Position numbers and translations under genes: made by a program
Shown: piece after piece, positions 42,054 through 50,512 of the stretch
Numbering within the stretch: the first letter of the stretch is position 1
Layout of the letters: each line of letters opens with the position of its first letter
Assembly (NCBI GenBank): GCA_044226205.1
Contig: JBGAHL010000021.1
Span: forward strand, 1 to 64,000
DNA from: M3007 sp044226205
GTDB lineage: Bacteria > Bacteroidota > Bacteroidia > Chitinophagales > Saprospiraceae
Reading direction: 5' to 3'
Length of the DNA stretch: 64,000 nt
Notes under the pieces: model-generated
Told to the model about the DNA's origin: nothing
The model's database searches: none
The model's input: only the letters and a program-made list of their open reading frames with translations

Positions 42054-42587
42054 TCAGGGCTTGCTATTGCCGGCTTTGCGCAGCAACATATCGCTGTACG
42101 ATTCGGCCTGAATATCGGCCGGAGTAATCTGAAATACGGCGGAATAGTGTTGGCATTGTTCCAGCAGGTACGCGCGACTGTGTTCGGGCTTTTGGGCAAT
42201 GGCTTCTATTTCGACAAAATGCCCCAGTCCGTCCAGCTCGTCGAGGTGAATTTTGACATTGTCCATAAAATAGATCTCCCGCTTTTTTCGCACTTCGACG
42301 AGGATGCCCAGTGCTCTGGCCAGGGCATTTTTGAGGGCCGGCCCGTCGGCCACCGGCGCCAGGGCGACTTCCGAGGCGCGAGCCTCGGGCTGGTCGGAGC
42401 GCTGGTAGTGGATGAGGTTGTTTTCCACATTTCCGCTGCGCAGTTTGAGCCGGCCATTGGGCACCTGGAAATAGGTGTCTGTCTGAAAATCGGTGCCGCG
42501 AAAATCGGCGCCCTGCCCGATCAGCCAGGCTCGGATCTGGGCCTGACGGTCGGTGCGGGCTTTGAGTTCGATGTTGAGATGTTCCAT
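42054..42587 (-). CDS. CYTH-domain protein (class IV adenylate cyclase-like / triphosphatase)
   Basis: A 177-residue CYTH/triphosphate-tunnel protein. The N-terminal strand reads LNIELKAR, where the first Glu of the usual ExExK signature is replaced by Asn, as in several class IV cyclase-like proteins. It is followed by TDTYFQVPNGRLKLRSG, HYQRSDQPEARASEV, VRKKREIYFMDNVKIHLDEL (in pieces) and LGHFVEIEAI, the alternating charged strands that line the tunnel. Members hydrolyse inorganic or organic triphosphates or make cAMP; which applies here is not clear. It lies 28 bp upstream of ruvX and downstream of a terminator, and may share the ruvX-def transcript. Confidence 0.85.
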   Translation of the reverse strand: MEHLNIELKARTDRQAQIRAWLIGQGADFRGTDFQTDTYFQVPNGRLKLRSGNVENNLIHYQRSDQPEARASEVALAPVADGPALKNALARALGILVEVRKKREIYFMDNVKIHLDELDGLGHFVEIEAIAQKPEHSRAYLLEQCQHYSAVFQITPADIQAESYSDMLLRKAGNSKP

Positions 42588-42612
42588 ATCCTGAATGTTG
42601 CGATAAAAAAAC

Positions 42613-42637
42613 GCGGCCCTTCGAAAAGAAGGGCCGC
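42613..42637 (-). terminator. Terminator of the DUF2723 gene
   Basis: A perfect 10-bp stem (42613-42622 with 42628-42637, arm GCGGCCCTTC) with a 5-base loop, followed on the minus strand by a run of Ts. It lies between the DUF2723 stop and the CYTH start. Confidence 0.85.
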
Positions 42638-42684
42638 GCCGGTTTTGGAGTGAATGGAGGCGGGAAAAATGCCCGCAGGGAATG

Positions 42685-45600
42685 TTATTGCGGCAAACTG
42701 CCCGGCAATGCAGGTTTTTTCTGCTGCGGCAGGTACGGCTGGAATTGTTTTTCCAGTTCGTCGCCCAGTGTGCTGTCTTTCATATCATCGGCCACACGAA
42801 GGAGGGTTTGCAGGTTGCCGAGGGCGTACTGGTAGTCCTGTTCGTAGCCTTCCTGGAAGCGCGGCGAGAGCGACTGCTGGAAGCGCATTTGTTCTTCCAG
42901 AGTGCCGGCCATTTTGCGGATGGTGGCTGCTGCCTTGTCCTTGGCGCCGGCGCGGGCATAGAGATCGGCCATGAAAGCGGTGAACTGATCGTTCGGGAAG
43001 TTGTAATCCGGGAATACTTCGAAGTATTTGTCGGCCAGTTGCACGGCTTCGTCTTTTTTGCCGTCGGCCACCAGCTGGCGGCCGGTGCGGATCATGGCGA
43101 CGCGCATGGTTTGGAGGCTGGGCATGTAGGAGCGGTCGACAAACAGTTTTTCCTTGTCGAAGTTGCCCCAGGCCCATTTTTCCATGATGTTTTTGAAAGC
43201 AATTTCGTCGGCTACGCGTCCTGCCCCGACCATGCCATAAGCGCGCAGATCGCTCTGCGATTTGACGGGTACAAGGCGAAGGGCCAAACCTTCGAGCTGC
43301 ATGTAGTCCTGCAAACCGAGCAGGCGTTCTTCCCGCACCGTGACAGCCCAGTAGATCGGGCGGTCCCAAAGGTTGTTGGCAATGATGTCGAGCATGGCCA
43401 GTTGGTCCTTGATGAGGAAGGGCGATTTGTCGCTGAGGCCCAGGCTGAAATGCAGGGTATCGACCACGGCCGAGTCGCTGACGACGTTGTATTTGCGGAC
43501 GTCATCTTTGTTGACCTTCATGAACAGCTTGTTGGCTGGAATGTAAGTCTCGAATTCTTCACCGCCGGGGATCGGGATCTGGTGATCGTCGGCCACGAAT
43601 TTGAGCCACTGTTGCAATTCCATTTCCCTGCCGCTGTCGGCGTCCGACAGGTAGGGGATCTGGGTGCGCTTGTCGCCCCGGATTTTATCCGAAGGCATGC
43701 TCATTTTGATGGCGGGCGAGTTGTTGACGGTGCGGCGCAGTTGCTCGATGTACCAGTCGACGGCAATCAGCGAAAGGTTGACGACACGCACGTCCGTGCG
43801 GATGCCTTCCACTTCCTGGCAGTACCAGAGCGGATAGGTATCGTTGTCGCCGTACGTGAAAATGATGGCGTTGGGCGCGCAGGAGTTGAGGAAGTTGGAG
43901 GCGTAGTCGCGGCTGGCAAAGTGTTTGGCGCGGCTGTGGTCGTCCCAGTTCTGGGTCACCAGCAAGTAGGGGGCGCTCAGGGCCAGCAGGGTGGCGACGC
44001 CTGCGCCGGCCATGGACGGTACTTTCAGGCGATTGACCAGGAGATCAAAAATTGCCAGCACACCCAGGCCTACCCAAATGGCATAAGTGACAAACGAACC
44101 GGCCAGCACGTAGTCGCGTTCGCGGGGTTCGTTGGGCGGCTGGTTAGAGTACACGATAATGCCGATACCCGTGATGATAAACAGCGCCAGAAGTGCCGAA
44201 AAGTCGCGCGGGCGGCGTTGCATGTGGAAAAACATACCCAGAAGCCCCAGGAAGAAGGGGATCATGTAGTATTTGTTTCTCGCCTGGCTGTTTTTCTGGA
44301 ATTCAGGCAAATCCTTCTGGTTGCCCAGTCGCATTTCGTCGTAAAAATCGAAACCCGAGATCCAGTTACCCGCGCTGGGGTCCCAGGAGAAATACCCCTG
44401 TTCGCCATTCTGGCGGCCCGAGAAATTCCACATGAAGTAGCGCCAGTACATCCAGCCGATTTGGTAGCGCACAAAAAATTTGATGTTGTCGCCGAAGGTC
44501 GTTTTACCGCTTGGCTTGTCGATCCATTTGCGGTACAAAGCCGGGCGTCCCTGCGAGTAGTCGCCCATACGGGGGAACAGGGTTTCGTCGTTGGGCGAAA
44601 AAACGGGGTCGATTTTTTCCTCCACCACTTCGTAATGGTCGCCAACCCGGCCGTAGCGCGGCGTGCGTTCGTACCGCACGGGGCGGCCGTCGAAATCGGG
44701 ACCGCGCAACAAGGGGCGCTCGCCGTACTGCTCTCGGTTGAGGTAGGGCAGCAGGCGCATGGCGTCGGAGGGGTTGTTCATGTTGATGGGCGGGTTGGCG
44801 TTGGCGCGGATCACCACCATGCCGTAGGCGAGGTAGGAGATAACCATGACACCGAAGGCCACCACGAGCCGCTGGGCTACGCCGTTGCCGTTTCGCTGGG
44901 TGCGGCGCAGGAAATACCAGATGATCAGGCCCAGCGTCAGCAGCACCAGTACGGCGCCCGAATGGAAGGGCAGGCCCAGGCTGTTGACCATGAATTTATC
45001 ATACATGGCCCACATTTTCGGGATACCCGTGATGATTAGCGACTGTACGAGAAGGATAAACAAAACCCCTGCGCCGGCTGCGATCAGCGTGCCGCTGACC
45101 GTAACTTTTTCCCGTTTTTTGAAATAATAAAACATGGCCAGCGCCGGGAAGGTCAGCAAGCTGAGCAAGTGCACCCCGATCGAAAGGCCCGTGGAATAAA
45201 TGGCGAATACCAGCCAGCGGTCGGCCTGACCCGTATCGGGCAGGTTGTACCATTTGAGCACGGCCCAGAGGGTCATGCAGGTAAAGAAAGTGGACATGGC
45301 GTACACCTCGCCTTCCACGGCAGAAAACCAGACCGAGGAAAGAAAAGCGGTCGTCAGACCGGCCACGACACCTGCTCCGACCACCGCGATGGCCTGACCG
45401 CCTTCGGGCTCATTGCCGCGACCTACCAGCGCGATACGCGCCAGAATGGAGGTGCTCCAGCAAATGAACATGGCGGCGAAAGCGGTGCAAAGCGCCGACA
45501 TCAGGTTGACGGAGTAGGCAACAGCCGAAGGGTCTTTGGACACCATCGAGCCTACCCAGGCAAACAAACGGCCGACCAGAAGGAATACAGGAGCGCCCGG

Positions 45601-45753
45601 CGGGTGCACGACCTGCAACTTGTCGGCGCCGGAGATAAATTCTCCGCAATCCCACAAACTGCCCGTGGGTTCGGCGGCTGCGCCCAGCACGATGGCTGCC
45701 AGGGCAAAGACCAGCCAGCCGGCGACGTTGTTCAGCAATCGGAATGAATTCAT
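42685..45753 (-). CDS. Large DUF2723 (mannosyltransferase-like) membrane protein
   Basis: A 1022-residue inner-membrane protein. The N-terminal 250 residues hold DUF2723, a GT-C fold related to protein O-mannosyltransferases, with TGSLWDCGEFISGADKLQVVHPPGAPVF (in pieces) containing the conserved Asp-Cys-Gly-Glu and His-Pro-Pro-Gly motifs. About 12 transmembrane segments follow to residue 620. The C-terminal 400 residues are soluble, with TYGDNDTYPLWYCQEVEGIR near residue 680, and probably periplasmic. Bacteroidota carry this family widely and it is suspected in protein glycosylation; the acceptor is unknown. The ATG at 45753 is used because a -7 box lies at 45841-45848 inside the longer possible frame. 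Confidence 0.88.
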   Translation of the reverse strand: MNSFRLLNNVAGWLVFALAAIVLGAAAEPTGSLWDCGEFISGADKLQVVHPPGAPVFLLVGRLFAWVGSMVSKDPSAVAYSVNLMSALCTAFAAMFICWSTSILARIALVGRGNEPEGGQAIAVVGAGVVAGLTTAFLSSVWFSAVEGEVYAMSTFFTCMTLWAVLKWYNLPDTGQADRWLVFAIYSTGLSIGVHLLSLLTFPALAMFYYFKKREKVTVSGTLIAAGAGVLFILLVQSLIITGIPKMWAMYDKFMVNSLGLPFHSGAVLVLLTLGLIIWYFLRRTQRNGNGVAQRLVVAFGVMVISYLAYGMVVIRANANPPINMNNPSDAMRLLPYLNREQYGERPLLRGPDFDGRPVRYERTPRYGRVGDHYEVVEEKIDPVFSPNDETLFPRMGDYSQGRPALYRKWIDKPSGKTTFGDNIKFFVRYQIGWMYWRYFMWNFSGRQNGEQGYFSWDPSAGNWISGFDFYDEMRLGNQKDLPEFQKNSQARNKYYMIPFFLGLLGMFFHMQRRPRDFSALLALFIITGIGIIVYSNQPPNEPRERDYVLAGSFVTYAIWVGLGVLAIFDLLVNRLKVPSMAGAGVATLLALSAPYLLVTQNWDDHSRAKHFASRDYASNFLNSCAPNAIIFTYGDNDTYPLWYCQEVEGIRTDVRVVNLSLIAVDWYIEQLRRTVNNSPAIKMSMPSDKIRGDKRTQIPYLSDADSGREMELQQWLKFVADDHQIPIPGGEEFETYIPANKLFMKVNKDDVRKYNVVSDSAVVDTLHFSLGLSDKSPFLIKDQLAMLDIIANNLWDRPIYWAVTVREERLLGLQDYMQLEGLALRLVPVKSQSDLRAYGMVGAGRVADEIAFKNIMEKWAWGNFDKEKLFVDRSYMPSLQTMRVAMIRTGRQLVADGKKDEAVQLADKYFEVFPDYNFPNDQFTAFMADLYARAGAKDKAAATIRKMAGTLEEQMRFQQSLSPRFQEGYEQDYQYALGNLQTLLRVADDMKDSTLGDELEKQFQPYLPQQKKPALPGSLPQ

Positions 45754-45840
45754 GTGTTGTGTCGGTAATTTTTGAAAAAGCGTCAGGGTCAGCAAGCCAA
45801 AGCCGCTTATATGACAGGTTGTATTCAGGCAAAAGAAGCG

Positions 45841-45848
45841 CAAAACTA
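45841..45848 (-). promoter_or_regulatory. -7 box of the DUF2723 gene
   Basis: TAGTTTTG on the minus strand is an exact TAnnTTTG match, 88 bp upstream of the chosen start. No -33 TTTG at the usual spacing was found. The rest of the 45754-46229 interval holds a short inverted repeat and the promoter region of the rightward metalloprotease gene; no gene is seen in it. Confidence 0.5.
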
Positions 45849-46122
45849 ATAAAGTCCGCGCAAGCGCGACTTTCAGCCGCGGAAAATGAATCGGGCGGGC
45901 GCTTTTGCGTGGGGAGACGGGCGGCCAATACCCGGGCAGAAGGCAAGCGGTGGAGGGCAGCGGGAGCTTTTGCGTAAACAGGGACCTACCGTACAACAAC
46001 TTTTATCCTGCCACCTTCTGCCTGGGCAATATGCAACAGACAAAGCGTTGGATTCTTAAGTTGCATGTCGGCAACTCCTTTACCTATAAAGGATCGAATA
46101 ATATTCTGGATTTTATTTGATA

Positions 46123-46198
46123 TTTATAACTTATGGTTATAAAATAGAATAATGCTCGTTTTTTATTTTGCTTTTTTTGAGTTTTTAAAATACCTTTA
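46123..46198 (+). promoter_or_regulatory. Promoter region of the metalloprotease gene with AT-rich palindrome
   Basis: TTTG (46167-46170), a 20-bp spacer and TACCTTTA (46191-46198, one mismatch from the -7 box). Upstream lies a perfect 8-bp inverted repeat TTTATAAC / GTTATAAA (46123-46130 and 46136-46143), possibly an operator. The ATG at 46230 is about 30 bp downstream. Confidence 0.55.
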
Positions 46199-46241
46199 AT
46201 TGGAAATTAATTCTAAAAATCATATCTATATGAAACCTTCT

Positions 46242-46321
46242 CACCACGCACCACGCACCACGCACCACGCACCACGCACCACGCACCACGCACTTACGCA
46301 CTTACGCACCACGCACTTACG
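46242..46321 (+). repeat. Tandem 7/8-bp repeat array at the 5' end of the metalloprotease gene
   Basis: Seven perfect copies of CACCACG (46242-46290), then CACTTACG twice, CACCACG once and CACTTACG once, ending at 46321. None of the units is a multiple of three, so any gain or loss shifts the reading frame. No phase of the array contains a stop codon. It lies 10 bp after the ATG at 46230, which opens MKPS, and just before the hydrophobic signal-peptide core of the protease. Confidence 0.9.
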
Positions 46322-46327
46322 CTGACT

Positions 46328-47953
46328 TTGATCATATCAATGATCCTCTTTATGGAAAGAGTTAGCGCTCAAACCCCGCCGTCGAATTTTGTCTGGACCT
46401 GCGGCACAACCGCAGAAGCATCGGAGTCCCCGCAAGTTAATTTACCGGAGTCACCCATCTGCACCGACCCCAACGCGGTCAAATACATTCGGGTTGCCTT
46501 TCATTTTATCCGGGCCGAGCATTTTTTTGTCCGTTCGGTCTTCGACGACTGCCTGATCAATCCCCCTGTTTATCGGACCTATATTGGCTACGGTAATTTT
46601 ACCGCCAACAGCGACGGCAACGGCGATTTAACTTACAACGGCTACCAACGCGCGGAAGACATAGTCGCCAAGGCAAATGAAGAATTAGCCCAAAATCAAA
46701 AACAATGGCGTGAAACCCCTGGGGTCAGTTACCCGGCTACCGCCCCACCCAATCCTTTGCGGTATGTTTTGGTGGGTGTGTATTTTCATGCGAATGATGC
46801 CGCATTTGATCCGGATTTTTCGACGACAGATATTCATACCGCTTATGATGTCGGCGGCGACGAGGTACTCGACGTATATTGTATCAATAATGAGTATGAA
46901 CCCTGGAATGGTCAGGGGCTGGGCGGTTCTTCCACAGATAAGTACGTTTTTTTGAACGACTATTTTATCTACCTGCGCCCCAATTGCCGGGAATGGTCTA
47001 AACAATTCTCCGGATCAAGTCTCAACCATGAAATCGGGCATTCGCTGTCGCTCTCTCATACTTGGGACCAAACTGATGGTTGCGATGATACACCCTACGG
47101 ATATGTTTACGACCAGGTCACTTCTTCCGGCGGGTGCCTTCAAAACCAATTTGCCAACTGCTGGAAATATGATCCAGGCGTACCCGGTTGCCCGAAAAAG
47201 CCCTGCGACGAATGGCCCAAGGTGTCGAACAACATCATGGATTATAATCAATATTATTATCACGCCTACACACAATGCCAACTGGCGCGTATTCACAACG
47301 ACTTAATAAACAATGGTAATACGTATATTCATTCCTGCAACGGCTGCGCGCCATCAAACGCGTTTTTCGACATCCGCGACCCGGTAAAAGTATGCCCCGA
47401 ACAGTCGACTCCCAACGTTTGGCTCGAAGGCCAGGCTTGCCACAATGAAAACCGCTACCTGATTGAAATATGCGCGGTAAACGACGCGGCGCCGGATGAT
47501 TGTGTAAGCGGTTACTGGAACTCGGGTTGGCAATCCGGTACGGTAGGCCGGATTAATTTGGCGACCCTGTATAACTTCTCGCCTAACCGAACGTATCGAA
47601 TCAGTTTGGAGGTGGACAATACCGATTGCCCCGGCAGCCATAAAAACGTTCGTCTTTTGCATACGGAAAGTTGCGATGTGCCGGTTCCTCCCTGCTGCAT
47701 CGGGCTGTCGGTGGCCCCGAATCCGTTCAGCTCCGAGTTGACGATTTACTGGGAAGCGCCGGAAGAAGCGACGCTGAGTTTTTCCCTGGTACACCTGTTT
47801 ACCAACCAGATAACGCCGCTGCGCGGCGCTTCGCCCACGCCTGTCGGACCGCAACAACAAACCTGGCCCACAAACGCGCTGCCATCGGGCAACTATGTCT
47901 TGCATACCTGGTACGCCGGACAACACTATTCTCAAAACCTTGTAAAACTCTGA
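46328..47953 (+). CDS. Secreted pappalysin-like (M43-type) zinc metalloprotease with T9SS tail, possibly phase-variable
   Basis: A protein of about 541 residues. The zinc-binding motif HEIGHSLSLSH (47027-47059) has all three His ligands and the catalytic Glu; a Met-turn follows in NNIMDYN about 70 residues later, the metzincin pattern of M43 pappalysins. The protein is rich in Cys, as expected outside the cell. The C-terminal 85 residues (LSVAPNPFSSELTIYWEAPE to QNLVKL) form a T9SS sorting domain. The 5' end is unusual. The hydrophobic signal core LIISMILFM is in frame only with weak starts (TTG 46328, ATG 46340). The natural-looking ATG at 46230 is one heptamer unit out of frame because of the intervening repeat array, so the annotated start is uncertain. 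Confidence 0.82.
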   Translation: MIISMILFMERVSAQTPPSNFVWTCGTTAEASESPQVNLPESPICTDPNAVKYIRVAFHFIRAEHFFVRSVFDDCLINPPVYRTYIGYGNFTANSDGNGDLTYNGYQRAEDIVAKANEELAQNQKQWRETPGVSYPATAPPNPLRYVLVGVYFHANDAAFDPDFSTTDIHTAYDVGGDEVLDVYCINNEYEPWNGQGLGGSSTDKYVFLNDYFIYLRPNCREWSKQFSGSSLNHEIGHSLSLSHTWDQTDGCDDTPYGYVYDQVTSSGGCLQNQFANCWKYDPGVPGCPKKPCDEWPKVSNNIMDYNQYYYHAYTQCQLARIHNDLINNGNTYIHSCNGCAPSNAFFDIRDPVKVCPEQSTPNVWLEGQACHNENRYLIEICAVNDAAPDDCVSGYWNSGWQSGTVGRINLATLYNFSPNRTYRISLEVDNTDCPGSHKNVRLLHTESCDVPVPPCCIGLSVAPNPFSSELTIYWEAPEEATLSFSLVHLFTNQITPLRGASPTPVGPQQQTWPTNALPSGNYVLHTWYAGQHYSQNLVKL

Positions 47954-47955
47954 CC

Positions 47956-48882
47956 ATGAAACGCCTTTTCCATTTCGGGGTCGTGTTTATGACGACCTGG
48001 CCGCTGCTTCTTTTTTCGCAAGCCACGCCGATGTTTGAAATGCCGATATACTTCGCGGATGCTCAGGGCAATCTGGATACTTTGGTAATAGGATACGACG
48101 TAAATGGGAGTATAGATAGTTTGAGCCCTATATTAGACGGTCCTCAAATACAGAATCCTTTTGACAGTATCTTTGAGATAAGAGCAGCGCATTTTTGGGA
48201 TGATGACGGAATGTCTAAGCGCGTCATTGGGGATTATGAAACATTTGTCGGTAGTACTTTTTGCGGGGGATCTGAAGGTATTCGCATTATAGCCTCCTGC
48301 AAGTACCCCCCGCTAACGATCTTCTACGACAGCACACGCCTGAGCCATCCGGACAGTTGTCGTACGAGTACGATATTATCGCGGGATTGGGGAATATTCC
48401 AGTTACAGTATTGGTGGGATGCTGACGACTGGCACTGCATGAGCAAGACGGACAAGATCGTGGCCGATCTTCAACACCATATCTATTCCAATAGCGATGC
48501 GCTGACCGTGAACGCGGAAGTAGAAGGCCAGGGCGAAGTGGCTTTGCCGGCATTTTTTATGGAATTTCGCGGCTGGGGTCCGTGTACGGATTCCACGATT
48601 CTGGACGCAAAACCACCCGACAAGGCGCCCGTGTCGCGTGTATTTCCCAACCCCTGTGCCTCGGGCGAGTTGGCCACGCTCGAATTATCGGCTCTTGCAG
48701 ACGAGGAAGGTATTGTTTCGCTGTACACGACAGGGGGCGTATTGGTTCGTCGTACGGAATATTCGGCGGGTCAGGAGCGCGTTTTGTTGCCGACAGCCGG
48801 TCTTTCGCCGGGTTGGTACGCGGTGCTGCTGCGCGATCGGGAGGGGCGGATTGTCGGGGCAGCCCGGATGGGGGTGTATTAG
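47956..48882 (+). CDS. T9SS-sorted secreted protein, copy 1 of a tandem pair
   Basis: A 308-residue protein. A signal peptide (MKRLFHFGVVFMTTWPLLLF, then SQA) is followed by a domain of about 190 residues with conserved Cys residues (ASCKYPPLTIFYDS, WWDADDWHCMSKTDK). A C-terminal T9SS sorting domain of about 80 residues begins at VSRVFPNPCASGELA. Residues about 48-112 are the variable segment shared only loosely with copy 2 (about 45 per cent by eye). Everything outside is almost identical. The start ATG at 47956 follows the protease stop by 2 bp, so it is read with the protease. No known family is recognised; it may be an accessory factor or a surface antigen. Confidence 0.85.
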   Translation: MKRLFHFGVVFMTTWPLLLFSQATPMFEMPIYFADAQGNLDTLVIGYDVNGSIDSLSPILDGPQIQNPFDSIFEIRAAHFWDDDGMSKRVIGDYETFVGSTFCGGSEGIRIIASCKYPPLTIFYDSTRLSHPDSCRTSTILSRDWGIFQLQYWWDADDWHCMSKTDKIVADLQHHIYSNSDALTVNAEVEGQGEVALPAFFMEFRGWGPCTDSTILDAKPPDKAPVSRVFPNPCASGELATLELSALADEEGIVSLYTTGGVLVRRTEYSAGQERVLLPTAGLSPGWYAVLLRDREGRIVGAARMGVY

Positions 48883-48932
48883 CGCGAATACGCAGGACAA
48901 CACTATTCTCAAAACCTTGTAAAACTCTGACT

Positions 48933-49865
48933 ATGAAACGTCTTTTCCATTTCGGGGTCGTGTTTATGACGACCTGGCCGCTGCTTCTTTTTTCGCAAGC
49001 CACGCCGATGTTTGAAATGCCGATATACTTCGCGGATGCTCAGGGTAATCTGGATACTTTGGTAATTGGGTACGATGACTTGGCCTGGAATGTTTACAAC
49101 CCGACATACGACGGAGCCGAGATAACCGAGCCATTTGATAGTGTTTTTGAGGTTAGAGCAGCACACTATGAAGATAACTGGGCTGATGGTTTTCAATGGT
49201 CTGATAGGATTGTCGGTTCATATGATCCATTCTTTGGAAGCCCTTGCGGAGTGTCGGAAGGCATACTCATAGTCGTCTCCTGTAAATATCCCCCGCTAAC
49301 GATCTTCTACGACAGCACACGTTTGAGCCATCCGGACAGTTGTCGTACGAGTACGATATTATCGCGGGATTGGGGAATATTCCAGTTACAGTATTGGTGG
49401 GATGCCGACGACTGGCACTGCATGAGCAAGACGGACAAGATCGTGGCCGATCTTCAACACCATATCTATTCCAACAGCGATGCGCTGACCGTGAACGCGG
49501 AAGTAGAAGGCCAGGGAGAAGTGGCTTTGCCGGCTTTTTTTATGAAATTTCGGAATTGGGGTCCGTGTACGGATTCAACGATCCTGGACGCAAAGCCGCC
49601 CGACAAGGCGCCCGTGTCGCGTGTATTTCCCAATCCCTGTGCCTCGGGCGAGTTGGCCACGCTCGAATTATCGGCTCTTGCAGACGAGGAAGGTATTGTT
49701 TCGCTGTACACGACAGGGGGCGTATTGGTTCGTCGTACGGAATATTCGGCGGGTCAGGAGCGCGTTTTGTTGCCGACAGCCGGTCTTTCGCCGGGTTGGT
49801 ACGCGGTGCTGCTGCGCGATCGGGAGGGGCGGATTGTCGGGGCAGCCCGGATGGGGGTGTATTAG
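48933..49865 (+). CDS. T9SS-sorted secreted protein, copy 2 of a tandem pair
   Basis: A 310-residue paralogue of the preceding gene with the same signal peptide, the same conserved Cys segments (SCKYPPLTIFYDS, WHCMSKTDK) and the same T9SS tail. It differs mainly in residues about 48-114, for example LAWNVYNPTYDGAEITEPFD against the copy 1 counterpart. The flanking near-identity next to a highly diverged middle is the pattern left by recombinational import into one copy, or by gene conversion of the flanks. It lies 50 bp after copy 1, and the gap is the duplicated protease tail. It ends at a strong terminator. Function unknown. Confidence 0.85.
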   Translation: MKRLFHFGVVFMTTWPLLLFSQATPMFEMPIYFADAQGNLDTLVIGYDDLAWNVYNPTYDGAEITEPFDSVFEVRAAHYEDNWADGFQWSDRIVGSYDPFFGSPCGVSEGILIVVSCKYPPLTIFYDSTRLSHPDSCRTSTILSRDWGIFQLQYWWDADDWHCMSKTDKIVADLQHHIYSNSDALTVNAEVEGQGEVALPAFFMKFRNWGPCTDSTILDAKPPDKAPVSRVFPNPCASGELATLELSALADEEGIVSLYTTGGVLVRRTEYSAGQERVLLPTAGLSPGWYAVLLRDREGRIVGAARMGVY

Positions 49866-49878
49866 GCAGCCACAAAAG

Positions 49879-49913
49879 AAAAAGCCGGCCAGGTCACCCC
49901 CCGCCGGCTTTTT
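49879..49913. terminator. Bidirectional terminator between copy 2 and skp
   Basis: The stem AAAAAGCCGGC with GCCGGCTTTTT (49879-49889 with 49903-49913) has a 13-base loop and A/T-rich flanks on both sides. It can end the rightward cargo transcript and the leftward skp transcript. Confidence 0.85.
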
Positions 49914-49935
49914 CATTTCGCGAATCAATGGCGCA

Positions 49936-50457
49936 TTAAAGCCCCAGTTTTTTCTTCACCAGTTCGGTCACGTCTTCCGAATCGGCAGCAAACAGCATAG
50001 CGCCGCTGCTGGTATCGAAGATCATGAGGTAGCCGTTTTCCTTGGCCACGGCTTTCACGGCCGTGTCGATTTTGTCGAGGATGGGCTGCAGCAATTCGTC
50101 GCGCCTGGCGGTCACTTTTTGCTGGGCATCTTCTTCGAATTTCTGGATGTAAGCCTGCTGTTTTTGCAGTTCTTCCTGGCGCTGGCTTGCCTGTACAGGC
50201 GTCAATTCGCCGGCATTGTATTCTTTTTCCAGTTGCTGATAAGCGGCCTGAAAGGCTCTGGTCAGCGAATCGTCGACAGCAGAGAGTTTATCGGCAAAAG
50301 CTTTGAGGTCGTCATTGGCTTTTTTCGTCTCGGGCAGCGACTCGAGGAGATTGCCCAGGTTCATGTGGCCGTATTTCGGCGCGGGGGTTTGTGCCGAAAG
50401 GACGGTGGCGCCCATCAGGCAGGTCAACAGGGTCAAAAATTTAAGTTTGCGGAACAT
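49936..50457 (-). CDS. OmpH/Skp-family periplasmic chaperone
   Basis: A 173-residue protein. A signal peptide (MFRKLKFLTLLTCLMGATVL, then SAQ) is followed by the Skp pattern. It has a short beta segment (YGHMNLGNLLESLPET), two long charged amphipathic helices forming a coiled-coil tentacle (residues about 42-125, such as LEKEYNAGELTPVQASQRQE), then IDTAVKAVAKENGYLMIFD. Skp trimers hold unfolded outer-membrane proteins in the periplasm. The promoter box TACTTTTG lies at 50505-50512. It is monocistronic and divergent from the next gene. Confidence 0.92.
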   Translation of the reverse strand: MFRKLKFLTLLTCLMGATVLSAQTPAPKYGHMNLGNLLESLPETKKANDDLKAFADKLSAVDDSLTRAFQAAYQQLEKEYNAGELTPVQASQRQEELQKQQAYIQKFEEDAQQKVTARRDELLQPILDKIDTAVKAVAKENGYLMIFDTSSGAMLFAADSEDVTELVKKKLGL

Positions 50458-50504
50458 TGATGTAAAATGAGAGTTGTTTGTTCAAAAGAAACGAAAACGA
50501 GTGG

Positions 50505-50512
50505 CAAAAGTA
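50505..50512 (-). promoter_or_regulatory. -7 box of the skp gene
   Basis: TACTTTTG on the minus strand, exact TAnnTTTG, 48 bp upstream of the skp start. A matching -33 was not found. Confidence 0.5.

Larger units (their letters stand above)
47912..49865 (+). repeat. 977-bp tandem duplication (two direct copies)
   Basis: Copy 1 runs 47912-48888 and copy 2 from 48889 to 49865. The unit begins in the last 14 codons of the metalloprotease gene and includes the next whole gene. Copy 2 therefore starts with a relic of the protease tail (GQHYSQNLVKL then stop) in the intergenic space at 48889-48930. The copies are nearly identical except for about 200 bp (48097-48291 versus 49074-49274), which differ greatly and contain a net 6-bp length change. 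Confidence 0.93.

Noticed and set aside
45754..45999. 82-residue N-terminal extension of the DUF2723 protein
   Set aside because: A -7 box lies inside it and the TM-rich domain begins naturally at the ATG at 45753.
46242..46321. Short tandem array considered as CRISPR
   Set aside because: Units are 7-8 bp and contiguous with no spacers.
48582..49865. 427-codon frame joining the end of cargo copy 1 to copy 2
   Set aside because: It begins out of frame inside copy 1; the true start is the ATG at 48933 with a signal peptide identical to copy 1.
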